A program made the translations under genes and the position numbers. Positions 17,501 through 24,612 of a stretch of 64,000 bases of DNA are shown in pieces. Under the pieces are notes generated by a model. That model saw only the letters and a list, made by a program, of their open reading frames with translations. It was not told the DNA's origin and searched no databases. The stretch is taken from assembly GCA_964624475.1 (NCBI GenBank), contig CAZUYC010000069.1, positions 62,001 to 126,000 on the forward strand. Reading direction: 5' to 3'. This stretch comes from CAZUYC01 sp964624475. Lineage in GTDB: Bacteria; Myxococcota_A; UBA9160; SMWR01. How positions within the stretch are numbered: the stretch's first letter is position 1; every line of letters begins with the position of its first letter.

Positions 17501-17819
17501 CGACGGACCAGAGGGGGACGAGCGCGAGCCCCAGCCCGGCGAGCATCCGCGGCAGGAGCCGCAGGCGGTCGCTGCGCGCCGCGACGCCCACGAACGCGAA
17601 GGTGGCCACGAGGAGCAGGGCGTCGCTCAGCAGGAAGCCCTGGGGCAGGAGCTCGACGCCGACCCGCTTCACGAAGAGGGTCTCGGCGACGTTCCGGAGC
17701 GAGACCTCGGCCCAGCCGAGGAGCCCGAGTGCGAGGGTTCCCCAGACGAAGACCCGGCCCTCGCCGGGCTCGATGCCGAGCCAGCTCCGCACGCGCGCCT
17801 CGCCCGGGCACCATATCAC
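14568..17819 (-). CDS. Nucleotide-transporter-like MFS protein with HEAT repeats and cNMP-binding domain
   Basis: The 1083-residue protein has three parts. Residues 1-~415 form about 12 membrane helices resembling the Npt/Tlc nucleotide (ATP:ADP) transporter branch. Residues ~430-900 are Ala/Leu/Arg-rich helical repeats of HEAT type (units such as ASPAVRLAALAALDRR). Residues ~921-1053 are a cyclic-nucleotide-binding domain with the phosphate-binding cassette FFGEVALFEGGVRTATV intact (FGE and RTA). This order is known in predicted transporters of Myxococcota and some cyanobacteria; the substrates are unproven. The cNMP domain could gate transport. The start is GTG at 17819; a GTG about 10 codons in is possible. 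It is divergent from the secreted water-dikinase-like gene, with 60 bp between them. Confidence 0.8.
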   Translation of the reverse strand: MIWCPGEARVRSWLGIEPGEGRVFVWGTLALGLLGWAEVSLRNVAETLFVKRVGVELLPQGFLLSDALLLVATFAFVGVAARSDRLRLLPRMLAGLGLALVPLWSVVEADTRSGVVVLLVASRLVSTLALIVFWIAMADLLHGRQAKRLFAPMTAGGTLGAVAGSFASDPLARALEIGGLLLLTGGILGLAAAAALPLRRLRPRLDRPRRDAARGRRASRRAAEASPRSFASLWRESGLFRLLVAISLCGGILAPVLYWEFSYLADRATRGAEGEARLLAFYASFRGWINLGVLGAQLFASSRLFRRIGIPLASTIAPLAYLAGFGGLSAQMTLATGVAAMAATQLQDKAVYDPALRVLSSLFPEAIRSRASALIEGPTKRAGGAIGNAAVLGALALGSTAFVSFAALPIALAWLAASLWLWRRYPQLLLRSAAERTRRDEALEHAELLDRATVRALASELASDERGRVRAAIALVADAEPGLAAEAFASALQRAPAGSRPLLIAALDRVLEASAPEELRSPGAARALEALLAEPGELPDRERADLIQAYARLAPRARVEAALTAALADASPAVRLAALAALDRRGAAPPGSDLDADLARALAGADAAARRTAREECRWSLLCGAEGARFEARLALLAGLLVDPAERTAAAEAIAEVAARRGAGAAPVAERMLALRAEDEPRVRAALLRYAGRVGLAEHASWLVSHLGSPREEWRLSAREGLRALGPRCADVLLRELAYGPRSAQPALVDLVRELDVGRAPIAALYEREIEAVRRDLLHVAALGDRERFAIVRQRLLERVDEQLHAALGLLAALHGDDRIAELGEQLRFARGGRRYSIVLEALESLVGREKGRLVPLLEEGDPGTRGRLAAEALGRPVPKLEEAIEALLADPEDLARTLAAGIALAGRGGLGDHAVVRPVEIALQLRSLPFFEALTTRQLVDLARLVKEEQHAPGAWIAREGVFDDCLYLLVEGVVSVTRGGAFLSELGPGSFFGEVALFEGGVRTATVASASHVRLLRLERADLISLMEDLPGLAFGICQALARRVSELTERLQQATMRDGPEAGSGAGSAARVESGLGKRG

Positions 17820-17865
17820 GGGATCCGCGCGGGTCCGCGGTATGGGAGGCCGGGAGCCCAGCGGG

Positions 17866-17871
17866 TATGCT
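17866..17871 (+). promoter_or_regulatory. -10 element TATGCT near start codon
   Basis: TATGCT at 17866-17871 is 8 nt before the ATG at 17880. It lies within a small inverted repeat (GCGGG and CCCGC around it). This fits the short-leader promoter pattern of the window. Confidence 0.45.
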
Positions 17872-17879
17872 CCCGCGCC

Positions 17880-20816
17880 ATGTCGGGACGAAGCTCCGCG
17901 AAGGCGTTCCTCGCCGCGCTGCTCGCGGCCGCGCCGGTGGCGCGCGCCGCGGCGCAGGCGCTCCCGGATCCGCCCGCGCTCCGCACCTGGGTGCAGGAGA
18001 TGAAGGATTCGGCGCAGGGCCCCTTCCAGGCGATCCGCTGGTTCTGCAACGACGGCACGATGCACCCGGCGCGCCCCTATCCCTGCGGCACGCGCGGGGG
18101 GGGCGTCCAGCACGGCGAGTGGAACGCGCGCGTGAAGCAGATGCGCGGGGAGGGCTACGCGATCGCGAACGTGCTCGCGACGCTCCCGGTCGACCGCTAC
18201 ACGGGGCGCGCGCCCGACACGAACGCGCTCGCCCAGCTCCTGATCGAGCGCTTCCTGATGCGGGTCGACGACGGCTGGATCTTCCGCGGGGCGCAGACCT
18301 ACCGGGGAGCGCTGCAGGTCGAGGACGAGGAGGCCGGTGCCCGCCGGCTCCTGCTCGCGATGCTGGCCGATCCCTTCTGGCGCGGCCCCGAGCGCTTCGC
18401 CTTCGTCCGCGAGGCGGCGCGCCAGCTGCCGCTCCAGCCCGACGCCGCGACCGCCGCGGCGGTCCGCCACCAGGCGCTCCAGATTGCCGAGAAGGACCGC
18501 GGCTTCATGGGCCTGCGGGCCAAGATCCACAACCTCCCGGACGAGGGCGACGCGGGGAAGGTCCGCGAGTACGCGTCCGCCAGGGGACGCCCGGAGCTCG
18601 CGTCCGCGTACGAGGATCTGGCCGCGACGATCGACGCCCTCTACACGCAGGCGGGCGCGGTCGCAACGCTCGAGACCGCGGCGCGGCAGACGAGCGACCC
18701 CGCGCTCGCCGAGAAGTTCCAGCTCGCTGCCCGCAAGCTCGGTTCGGTGCGCGACCCGTCGCAGCGCCTCGACGTGGCCGGCCGCATCCTCGAAGCGCTG
18801 CGCGAGGCCTTCCCGGGCGCCGCGACGCCCGAGGCGGCCCTCGACCTGCTCGAGGCGGGCCTCGCGCTCGAGGACGAGTTCTTCGTGGCGGCGAACGGCC
18901 TCCTGCCGCGCCTGCCCTCGGCCACGCGCCGCGAGCGCCTCGCCTGGGTCGAGGACACGCTGCGCGCGCTCTACGGCGTCGGCTTCCTGACGCGCCGCCA
19001 GCTCGACGGCGGCCGCGAGAGCCTGCGGACGCTGGTCGCGGTGCCGGCGCTCGACGTCGACACCTACCGCAGCGAGCTGCGCTACCTGGCGCGTGCGCCC
19101 GAGTGGTCCGATCGCCAGCTCGCCTTCCACTTCGGCACGGCCGAGGCGAAGCTCGCCCCGCTGGAGCCGCTCGTGCACCTCTTCCGCCAGGACCGCCTGC
19201 GCGGCAGCCCCCTGCTCTTCTACACCGGCGTGGTCGACAGCCTCATCCTCGATGCCAACCAGCTCGCGGGCATCGAGCACGAGATCCTCGGCCAGAAGCT
19301 CGGCGCGGGCCTGCGCGCGCTCAACCCCGGCCTCGCGCGGGGGGTCCTCTTCGTACCGCCGGGGGACGAGCTGCCCGAGGAGATCGACCCGGACGGGATC
19401 TACCTGCTGCCGGAGTCCACCTCCGAGCTGCCGCGCGTGGCGGGAATCCTGACCCGCGGCGAGGGCAGCTCCCTCTCGCACGTGCAGCTGCTCGCGCGCA
19501 ACCTCGGCATCCCGAACGTGGTCGTGGGCGAGGCGGTGCTGCCGCGGATCCGCGCGCTCGACGGCCAGCGCGTCGTGCTCGCCGTGAGCCCGGCGGGCGT
19601 CGTCCGGATCGCCCGCGACGGGCCGAACTGGGACGCCGTCTTCGGCAGCCAGCGCGTCGTGAGCGACGTCGTGATCCGGCCCGACCGCGCGAAGCTCGAC
19701 CTCTCGCGGACCGGGCTCGTGCCGCTCTCGGAGCTCCGCGCCGAGGACTCGGGCCGGATCTCGGGCCCGAAGGGGGCGAACCTGGGCACGCTCAAGGCCG
19801 CCTTCGGGCCCCAGGTCCCCGACGGCTTCGTGATCCCCTTCGGCGTCTTCCGCCAGGTGCTCGACCAGCCGCTGGAGCCGGGCGGGCCCTCCGTCTGGGA
19901 CTGGATGCGCCAGAGCTACGCGGAGCTGGCGAGGCTCCCCGAGGGCGCGGCGCGCGACCGCGAGGCGAAGCGTTTCCTCGAGCGGCTGCGCGCGTGGATC
20001 GCGCAGGTGGACCCGGGGCCCGAGTTCCGCGCGGAGCTCCGCGCCGCGCTCGACCGTCTCGGCCCGGACGGCAGCTTCGGGGTCTTCGTGCGCAGCGACA
20101 CGAACGTCGAGGATCTCCCCGGCTTCACCGGCGCCGGCCTGAACCTCACCGTCCCGAACGTCATCGGCTACGAGAAGGTCCTCGAGGCGCTGCACGAGGT
20201 CTGGGCCTCGCCCTTCACCGACCGCTCCTACGGCTGGCGGCAGAACCACATGGAGCAGCCCGAGTACGTCTTCCCGGCGGTGGTGGTGCAGCGGAGCTTC
20301 CCGTCGGAGAAGTCGGGCGTGCTGGTCACCTCCGACGTCGACACGGGCCGGATGGGCTGGATCACGGTCGCGGTGAGCGAGGGCGTGGGCGGCGCCGTCG
20401 ACGGCCAGGCGGCGGAGTCGCTGCTCGTGAACGAGGCCAGCGGACACGTGCGCGTGCTCGCGCAGGCCAGCGCGCCCACCAAGGCCGTGCTCTCGCCGGC
20501 GGGCGGGCTCGCGCGCGCGCCGGCGAGCGGCAGCGAGACCCTGCTCGAGCCGGGCGAGATCGCGCAGCTCCTCTCGCTCTCGCGCGAGGTTCCGCAGCGC
20601 TTCGCAACCCTGCGCGACGCGCAGGGCCGACCGATCCCGGCGGACGTCGAGTTCGCGTTCCGCGACGGGCGCCTGACGCTGCTCCAGATCCGCCCCTTGA
20701 ACGAGAGCAAGAGCGCGCAGCGCAACGCCTACCTGCTCGGCCTCGACGCGCAGCTGCGCGCTCGCGGCGCCGCCGGCGTCGCCCGCGACGCCGTTCCGAA
20801 GGAGGAGCCCTCGTGA
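17880..20816 (+). CDS. Secreted water-dikinase-like (PEP-utilizer/PPDK-fold) enzyme
   Basis: The 978-residue protein begins with a signal peptide (SAKAFLAALLAAAPVARAAA). The first ~480 residues are an unrecognised helical region. A swivelling phosphohistidine domain follows, with GILTRGEGSSLSHVQLLAR (catalytic His534) and NLGIPNVVVG. The C-terminal ATP-grasp domain (~628-941) has GPKGANLGTLKAAF, FVRSDTNVEDLPGFTGAGLN and VVVQRSFPSEKSGVL. In PEP synthase and PPDK the ATP-grasp part comes first and a PEP barrel last. Here the His domain comes first and no barrel exists, which is the order of glucan, water dikinases. The enzyme probably uses ATP to phosphorylate a non-PEP acceptor, and the signal peptide places it in the periplasm. 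Its TGA overlaps the GTG of the next gene. Confidence 0.75.
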   Translation: MSGRSSAKAFLAALLAAAPVARAAAQALPDPPALRTWVQEMKDSAQGPFQAIRWFCNDGTMHPARPYPCGTRGGGVQHGEWNARVKQMRGEGYAIANVLATLPVDRYTGRAPDTNALAQLLIERFLMRVDDGWIFRGAQTYRGALQVEDEEAGARRLLLAMLADPFWRGPERFAFVREAARQLPLQPDAATAAAVRHQALQIAEKDRGFMGLRAKIHNLPDEGDAGKVREYASARGRPELASAYEDLAATIDALYTQAGAVATLETAARQTSDPALAEKFQLAARKLGSVRDPSQRLDVAGRILEALREAFPGAATPEAALDLLEAGLALEDEFFVAANGLLPRLPSATRRERLAWVEDTLRALYGVGFLTRRQLDGGRESLRTLVAVPALDVDTYRSELRYLARAPEWSDRQLAFHFGTAEAKLAPLEPLVHLFRQDRLRGSPLLFYTGVVDSLILDANQLAGIEHEILGQKLGAGLRALNPGLARGVLFVPPGDELPEEIDPDGIYLLPESTSELPRVAGILTRGEGSSLSHVQLLARNLGIPNVVVGEAVLPRIRALDGQRVVLAVSPAGVVRIARDGPNWDAVFGSQRVVSDVVIRPDRAKLDLSRTGLVPLSELRAEDSGRISGPKGANLGTLKAAFGPQVPDGFVIPFGVFRQVLDQPLEPGGPSVWDWMRQSYAELARLPEGAARDREAKRFLERLRAWIAQVDPGPEFRAELRAALDRLGPDGSFGVFVRSDTNVEDLPGFTGAGLNLTVPNVIGYEKVLEALHEVWASPFTDRSYGWRQNHMEQPEYVFPAVVVQRSFPSEKSGVLVTSDVDTGRMGWITVAVSEGVGGAVDGQAAESLLVNEASGHVRVLAQASAPTKAVLSPAGGLARAPASGSETLLEPGEIAQLLSLSREVPQRFATLRDAQGRPIPADVEFAFRDGRLTLLQIRPLNESKSAQRNAYLLGLDAQLRARGAAGVARDAVPKEEPS

Positions 20817-22150
20817 GCCGCCGCCCGGTCCCCGCCGCTTTCGCCCTGCTCGCGCTGCTCGCGCCCGGGCCCAGCCTCGCCTATCCGCTCGACCTCTCGG
20901 AGGCGACGGGGATCACCCGCCTCGAGGCCTACCGGCTCGGCCAGAAGGGCCGCGAGCGCGCGGGAGGCCAGCTCCTGCCGAAGGGCGCGCTGCTCCCGGC
21001 GAGCGGCGTCACCCTCTCGCTCCAGGACCAGCCGGAGTTCGCGATTCCGCCGCCCGACCCCGAGCTCGGCGCGCAGCTGCGCTTTGCTCTCGGCGCCGAC
21101 GCGCGCTCCTACTCGCTGGCGCTCCTCGACCTCACGGATCCCGCCCATCCGCGCTACGCCGGGGTAAACCCCGACCAGGCCCAGAACCCCGGAAGCGTCG
21201 GCAAGATCCTGGTCGCTCTCGCCCTCTTCCAGGCGCTGGCCGACCTGCATCCCGACGACGTCGACGCCCGCCGGCGGATCCTGCGCGAGACCGAGGTCCG
21301 CGCCGACGGCTTCATCCGCAACGACGACCACGAGGTCCCCTTCTGGAAGCCCGGCGACCCGCGCGTCGAGAGGCGGCCGATCCGCGAGGGCGACGCCGCG
21401 AACCTCTGGAGCTGGCTCGACTGGATGATCTCGAGCTCGTCGAACGCGGCCGGGAGCGGGGTCATGGCGCAGCTCGTGCTGCTGCGCCGCTTCGGCCGCG
21501 ACTACCCCGTCCCCGCGGCGCAGGGCGCGGCCTTCTTCGCGAAGACGCCGAAGCCGGAGCTCACGCGGATCTACCTCGGGGCGATGCTCGACCCGATCGG
21601 GCAGAGCGGCCTCGACCGCCGCCGGCTCCAGCAGGGGAGCTTCTTCACCCGCGAGGGCAAGGCGCGGATCCCCGGGACGAGCAGCGTCGCCACCGCCGGG
21701 GAGCTCCTGCGCTACCTGGTCCGCATGGAGCAGGGCAAGCTCGTCGACGCGTTCTCGAGCCTCGAGATCAAGCGGCTGCTGTACCTGACGGAGCAGCGGA
21801 TCCGCTACGCCTCGCAGCCGGCGCTCGGGGATTCGGCGCTCTACTTCAAGTCGGGCTCGCTCTACAGCTGCCAGCCGGAGGCGGGCTACGCCTGCGGGAA
21901 GTTCCTCGGGAACCGGCTCAACTACATGAACTCGATGGTCCTCGTCGAGACGCCCGACCGCACCCCGCCGCTGCGCTACGCCGTCGCCGTGCTCTCGAAC
22001 GTGCTCAGGAAGAACTCGGCCGAGGTCCACGAGGAGCTCGCGCTCGAGGTCCACCGGATGATCGAGTCGCTGCACCCGGCGCTGGCCGCCCCGCCGGGCG
22101 CGCGGGCGGTCGACGGCCGGCCCTGGCAAGCGCGGCCCGGGCCGCGTTAG
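20813..22150 (+). CDS. Secreted penicillin-binding-fold serine hydrolase (beta-lactamase-like), paralogue 1
   Basis: The 445-residue protein has a signal peptide (AAFALLALLAPGPSLA). It carries the three motifs of the class A beta-lactamase/PBP fold: Ser127-Val-Gly-Lys130, Ser209-Ser-Asn211 and Lys346-Ser-Gly348. It should be a periplasmic acyl-enzyme hydrolase or peptidase; whether it acts on beta-lactams, peptidoglycan or something else is open. The GTG start has AAGGAGGAG upstream and overlaps the dikinase-like stop in GTGA, so the two are translationally coupled. It converges on a related hydrolase gene; the TAG here and the TAA of the other gene overlap at 22147-22150. Confidence 0.8.
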   Translation: MSRRPVPAAFALLALLAPGPSLAYPLDLSEATGITRLEAYRLGQKGRERAGGQLLPKGALLPASGVTLSLQDQPEFAIPPPDPELGAQLRFALGADARSYSLALLDLTDPAHPRYAGVNPDQAQNPGSVGKILVALALFQALADLHPDDVDARRRILRETEVRADGFIRNDDHEVPFWKPGDPRVERRPIREGDAANLWSWLDWMISSSSNAAGSGVMAQLVLLRRFGRDYPVPAAQGAAFFAKTPKPELTRIYLGAMLDPIGQSGLDRRRLQQGSFFTREGKARIPGTSSVATAGELLRYLVRMEQGKLVDAFSSLEIKRLLYLTEQRIRYASQPALGDSALYFKSGSLYSCQPEAGYACGKFLGNRLNYMNSMVLVETPDRTPPLRYAVAVLSNVLRKNSAEVHEELALEVHRMIESLHPALAAPPGARAVDGRPWQARPGPR

Positions 22151-23127
22151 GAAGCCTTCCGGAAGACGATCGCGTCGAGCGCGACGATGATCCGCTCGAG
22201 CCAGCGGGTGCCATCGCGGTCGTTGCTGAGCGCGACCGCGATGTAGGAGCGCCCGTTGCGCTCGACGAGCGCGCTGTCGGAGTGGAAGGTCCCCCAGGAG
22301 CCGGACTTGCGGAAGAGGTTCGTCTCGGGGCGGATCTTGCGCAGGGCCGCCACGAACTTGTGGCCGAGCGCGGTGTGGGAGAGGATCTCCTTCATCTTCA
22401 GGCTGTGCTCGGGGGTCACGAGGTTCCCGGTCTCGAGCAGGTAGTAGAAGCGGGCCACCTGCATCGCGGTCGCCCCGTGCGAGAGGTTGTGCAGCGGGTC
22501 GCGGCGCCAGAGGCCGGACTTGGCGTAGTCCTTGCCCACCCAGAGGCCCCCGTTGTGGCGGGGGTCGTAGAGCCGGTAGCGCGGCGAGAGCAGGACCCGG
22601 GCGATGTACTCCTTGCCCACGCGGGTCATCAGCTCCGTCGAGGCCTCGTTCGAGGACTCGCCGATCATGCGCCGCATCAGGATCTCGGTCTCGCGGTCGA
22701 GCGGCATCTTGCCCTGCGCGATCTTCTCGAAGGCCCCGAGCAGCACCGCGATCTTCGGCAGGCTCGCCGCGTACATCATGACGTCGCCGTTCACGGCCGC
22801 GACCCGCGGCTCGTCGAGGTCCGAGAGGTCGATCAGCGCCACGGCGAGCCGTTGACCCTTCGCCTCGTCATCGAGGCGAAGGCGGTGTAGCGCCCGGTCG
22901 ACGTCGCCCTGCAGGCGCGCGTCGCCGAAGCTCCAGAGCGGCGCCATGTCCTCGAAGGGCGCGATCCGGTCGAGGGCGACCATGTCGCGCAGCACCGGGT
23001 CCTCGACGATCTCCCACTGCGTCTCGACCGCAGCGGCCGGCTTCCCGCCCGCCGCGCCGGGCTCGCCGGCGACGGCGAGGGCCGGGAGCAGGCAGCCGGC
23101 AGCGAAGAGGCAGGGAGCGAGCTTCAT
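22147..23127 (-). CDS. Secreted penicillin-binding-fold serine hydrolase, paralogue 2
   Basis: The 326-residue protein starts with a signal peptide (MKLAPCLFAAGCLLPALAVA). It has Ser122-Leu-Pro-Lys125, Ser158-Ser-Asn160 and Lys274-Ser-Gly276. The stretch before the active serine (ALIDLSDLDEPRVAAVN) aligns with paralogue 1 (ALLDLTDPAHPRYAGVN), so the two genes share ancestry but differ in length. Its ATG overlaps the stop of the upstream transporter gene (ATGA), indicating an operon. No Omega-loop Glu typical of class A beta-lactamases could be assigned with confidence, so a beta-lactamase label would be premature. Confidence 0.8.
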   Translation of the reverse strand: MKLAPCLFAAGCLLPALAVAGEPGAAGGKPAAAVETQWEIVEDPVLRDMVALDRIAPFEDMAPLWSFGDARLQGDVDRALHRLRLDDEAKGQRLAVALIDLSDLDEPRVAAVNGDVMMYAASLPKIAVLLGAFEKIAQGKMPLDRETEILMRRMIGESSNEASTELMTRVGKEYIARVLLSPRYRLYDPRHNGGLWVGKDYAKSGLWRRDPLHNLSHGATAMQVARFYYLLETGNLVTPEHSLKMKEILSHTALGHKFVAALRKIRPETNLFRKSGSWGTFHSDSALVERNGRSYIAVALSNDRDGTRWLERIIVALDAIVFRKAS

Positions 23128-24485
23128 CGTCCCACGGCTTCCTCGACGAGTCGGCGGTGCCTGCGGATCACGTCGACGCAGACCAGGAGCCACAACAGCA
23201 CCAACCCGACATTGAACACGAAGAATGTATCGGTCGCCAGCTGGAGCACATGACCCCCGACCAGGACCGTAAGGGCCGCCAGGCCGTCTCCGACCCGCGT
23301 GATCAAGCTATCGATCGCGGGCTTGCCCTGGTAGGTCACGCCCGAGGGGACCGGCAGCCACAGGACGTGCCGGGCGGTGTTGTTGATCGAGTAGTCGGTG
23401 GCGTTCTCGGCGACCTTCATCACCTTCACGACCGCGAGCACCGGGACGAACCACATGGCGGTGTAGGACACCAGGGAGACCACGGGCAGGAGGAGCAGGA
23501 TCCCCGCGATTCCGCCGTGCTTGAGCAGGCGCGATGCCACGAAGGCCTGGAGCAGCAGCGCAGCCCCGTTCACCCACGCGTAGAAGTTGCTGTAGAACAG
23601 CGTATTGACGGTCTGGGTGTACTCCAGAGCCTGCCGCGAGTCGGGAGTCAGCCCCTGGGCCATCACCTGTCGACCCACGAATTCCTGGAGGACCCGGTAC
23701 AGGAGGTTCTCTCCGTTCGTGTTCACCCAATTCAGCAACAGTGTGATCCCCGCGACGGCCATGAGGAAGCGATTCCTGAGCAGCAGCTGGATGAGCGAGC
23801 CTCCGGTCGGGTCGCCCTGCTCTACCGGCGCCGCGGGCCGCCGCGCGCCCCCCCCGGGGGCCTCCCGAGTGTCGACCATCCGCGTCAACAGGATCGAGAT
23901 CCCCAGGGGGATGGTCGCTACGAGCAGCAGGTACTCCTTCGGGACGAGGCCGGACTCGACGAGCTGATTCGTGATCCAGGCGCCGCTGGCAGCCCCCGCC
24001 GTGGCGCCGATCGCGATCACCGGGAGGATGCGCCGCCCGGGCCCGTCGTCGTAGACGTCGGCCGCGAAGGCGAAGAACTGCGCCACGACGAAGACCCCGA
24101 AGATCCCGACCCAGAGGTAGAAGAGGATCCCGGACACGGGCAGGTGTTCGAAGAAGACTCCGGGCTGGAGCGCCCAGAACACGACCATGTTCGAGATGCA
24201 GAAGAGGCTCGCCCAGGTGATCAGCTCTGCGCGCGGCAGTCGATGGGTGAGCCTCGCGTACCAGGCGAGGATCGGGACGAGGAGCAGACTCTGGCCGAAG
24301 CTCGAGTAGGCCCGGACCTCCCACTTGTCGAGCCCGGCGACGTCGGACACCGCGATCCAGCCGTCCCGCAGCGGCTTCACGAAGTAGTAGGCACAGAGGA
24401 TCAGGAACGCGTTGGCGAGCATCAGCAGGGCCGTCCCGCCCTCGCCCGGGCGCACGTCCGTGAACAGCCGCAGGCAGCGCTCCAC
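23124..24485 (-). CDS. Nucleotide-transporter-like MFS protein (Npt/Tlc branch)
   Basis: The 453-residue protein has about 12 membrane helices. The N-terminal segment has LCAYYFVKPLRDGWIAVSDV; later come AVAGITLLLNWVNTNGENLLY and ENATDYSINNTARHVLWLPV, typical of proteins annotated as NTP/NDP exchange or Npt1/Npt2-like transporters. It corresponds to the membrane part of the HEAT/cNMP protein at 14568-17819 but lacks the extra domains. Codon use is slightly less GC-extreme than its neighbours. The GTG start at 24485 gives MERCLRLF. It overlaps the serine hydrolase gene by 4 bp and is divergent from the acyl-CoA synthetase gene. Transport of nucleotides is family inference only. Confidence 0.75.
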   Translation of the reverse strand: MERCLRLFTDVRPGEGGTALLMLANAFLILCAYYFVKPLRDGWIAVSDVAGLDKWEVRAYSSFGQSLLLVPILAWYARLTHRLPRAELITWASLFCISNMVVFWALQPGVFFEHLPVSGILFYLWVGIFGVFVVAQFFAFAADVYDDGPGRRILPVIAIGATAGAASGAWITNQLVESGLVPKEYLLLVATIPLGISILLTRMVDTREAPGGGARRPAAPVEQGDPTGGSLIQLLLRNRFLMAVAGITLLLNWVNTNGENLLYRVLQEFVGRQVMAQGLTPDSRQALEYTQTVNTLFYSNFYAWVNGAALLLQAFVASRLLKHGGIAGILLLLPVVSLVSYTAMWFVPVLAVVKVMKVAENATDYSINNTARHVLWLPVPSGVTYQGKPAIDSLITRVGDGLAALTVLVGGHVLQLATDTFFVFNVGLVLLWLLVCVDVIRRHRRLVEEAVGR

Positions 24486-24540
24486 CCGGGAGAGCCGGTC
24501 GATCTGAAGGGTCGGGCTCGCCAGCGTCGATTCCCCCCCG

Positions 24541-24576
24541 CTCCCATGTTATACCGTGGGCCTATACCCGTGGGAG
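24541..24576. promoter_or_regulatory. Direct and inverted repeats in a divergent promoter region
   Basis: TATACCGTGGG (24550-24560) and TATACCCGTGGG (24563-24574) are direct repeats with a 13 bp period. They are enclosed by CTCCCA and TGGGAG. The block is the only AT-richer part of the 24486-24612 gap and could bind a regulator of the transporter and acyl-CoA synthetase genes. Confidence 0.45.
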
Positions 24577-24612
24577 GGGCCGCGGGCGGATTCTCGCGCC
24601 CGAGGGGGGCCG

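Noticed and set aside
17820..20447. Possible 5' extension of the HEAT/cNMP transporter gene on the minus strand
   Set aside because: The frame stays open, but its translation (His/Glu/Val/Arg-rich, no motifs) is the complement of the dikinase-like gene. The membrane protein begins clearly near 17819.
22147..23127. Calling the PBP-fold genes class A beta-lactamases
   Set aside because: The SxxK, SxN and KSG motifs are shared by many D,D-peptidases and esterases. The Omega-loop Glu could not be placed, so the broader label was used.
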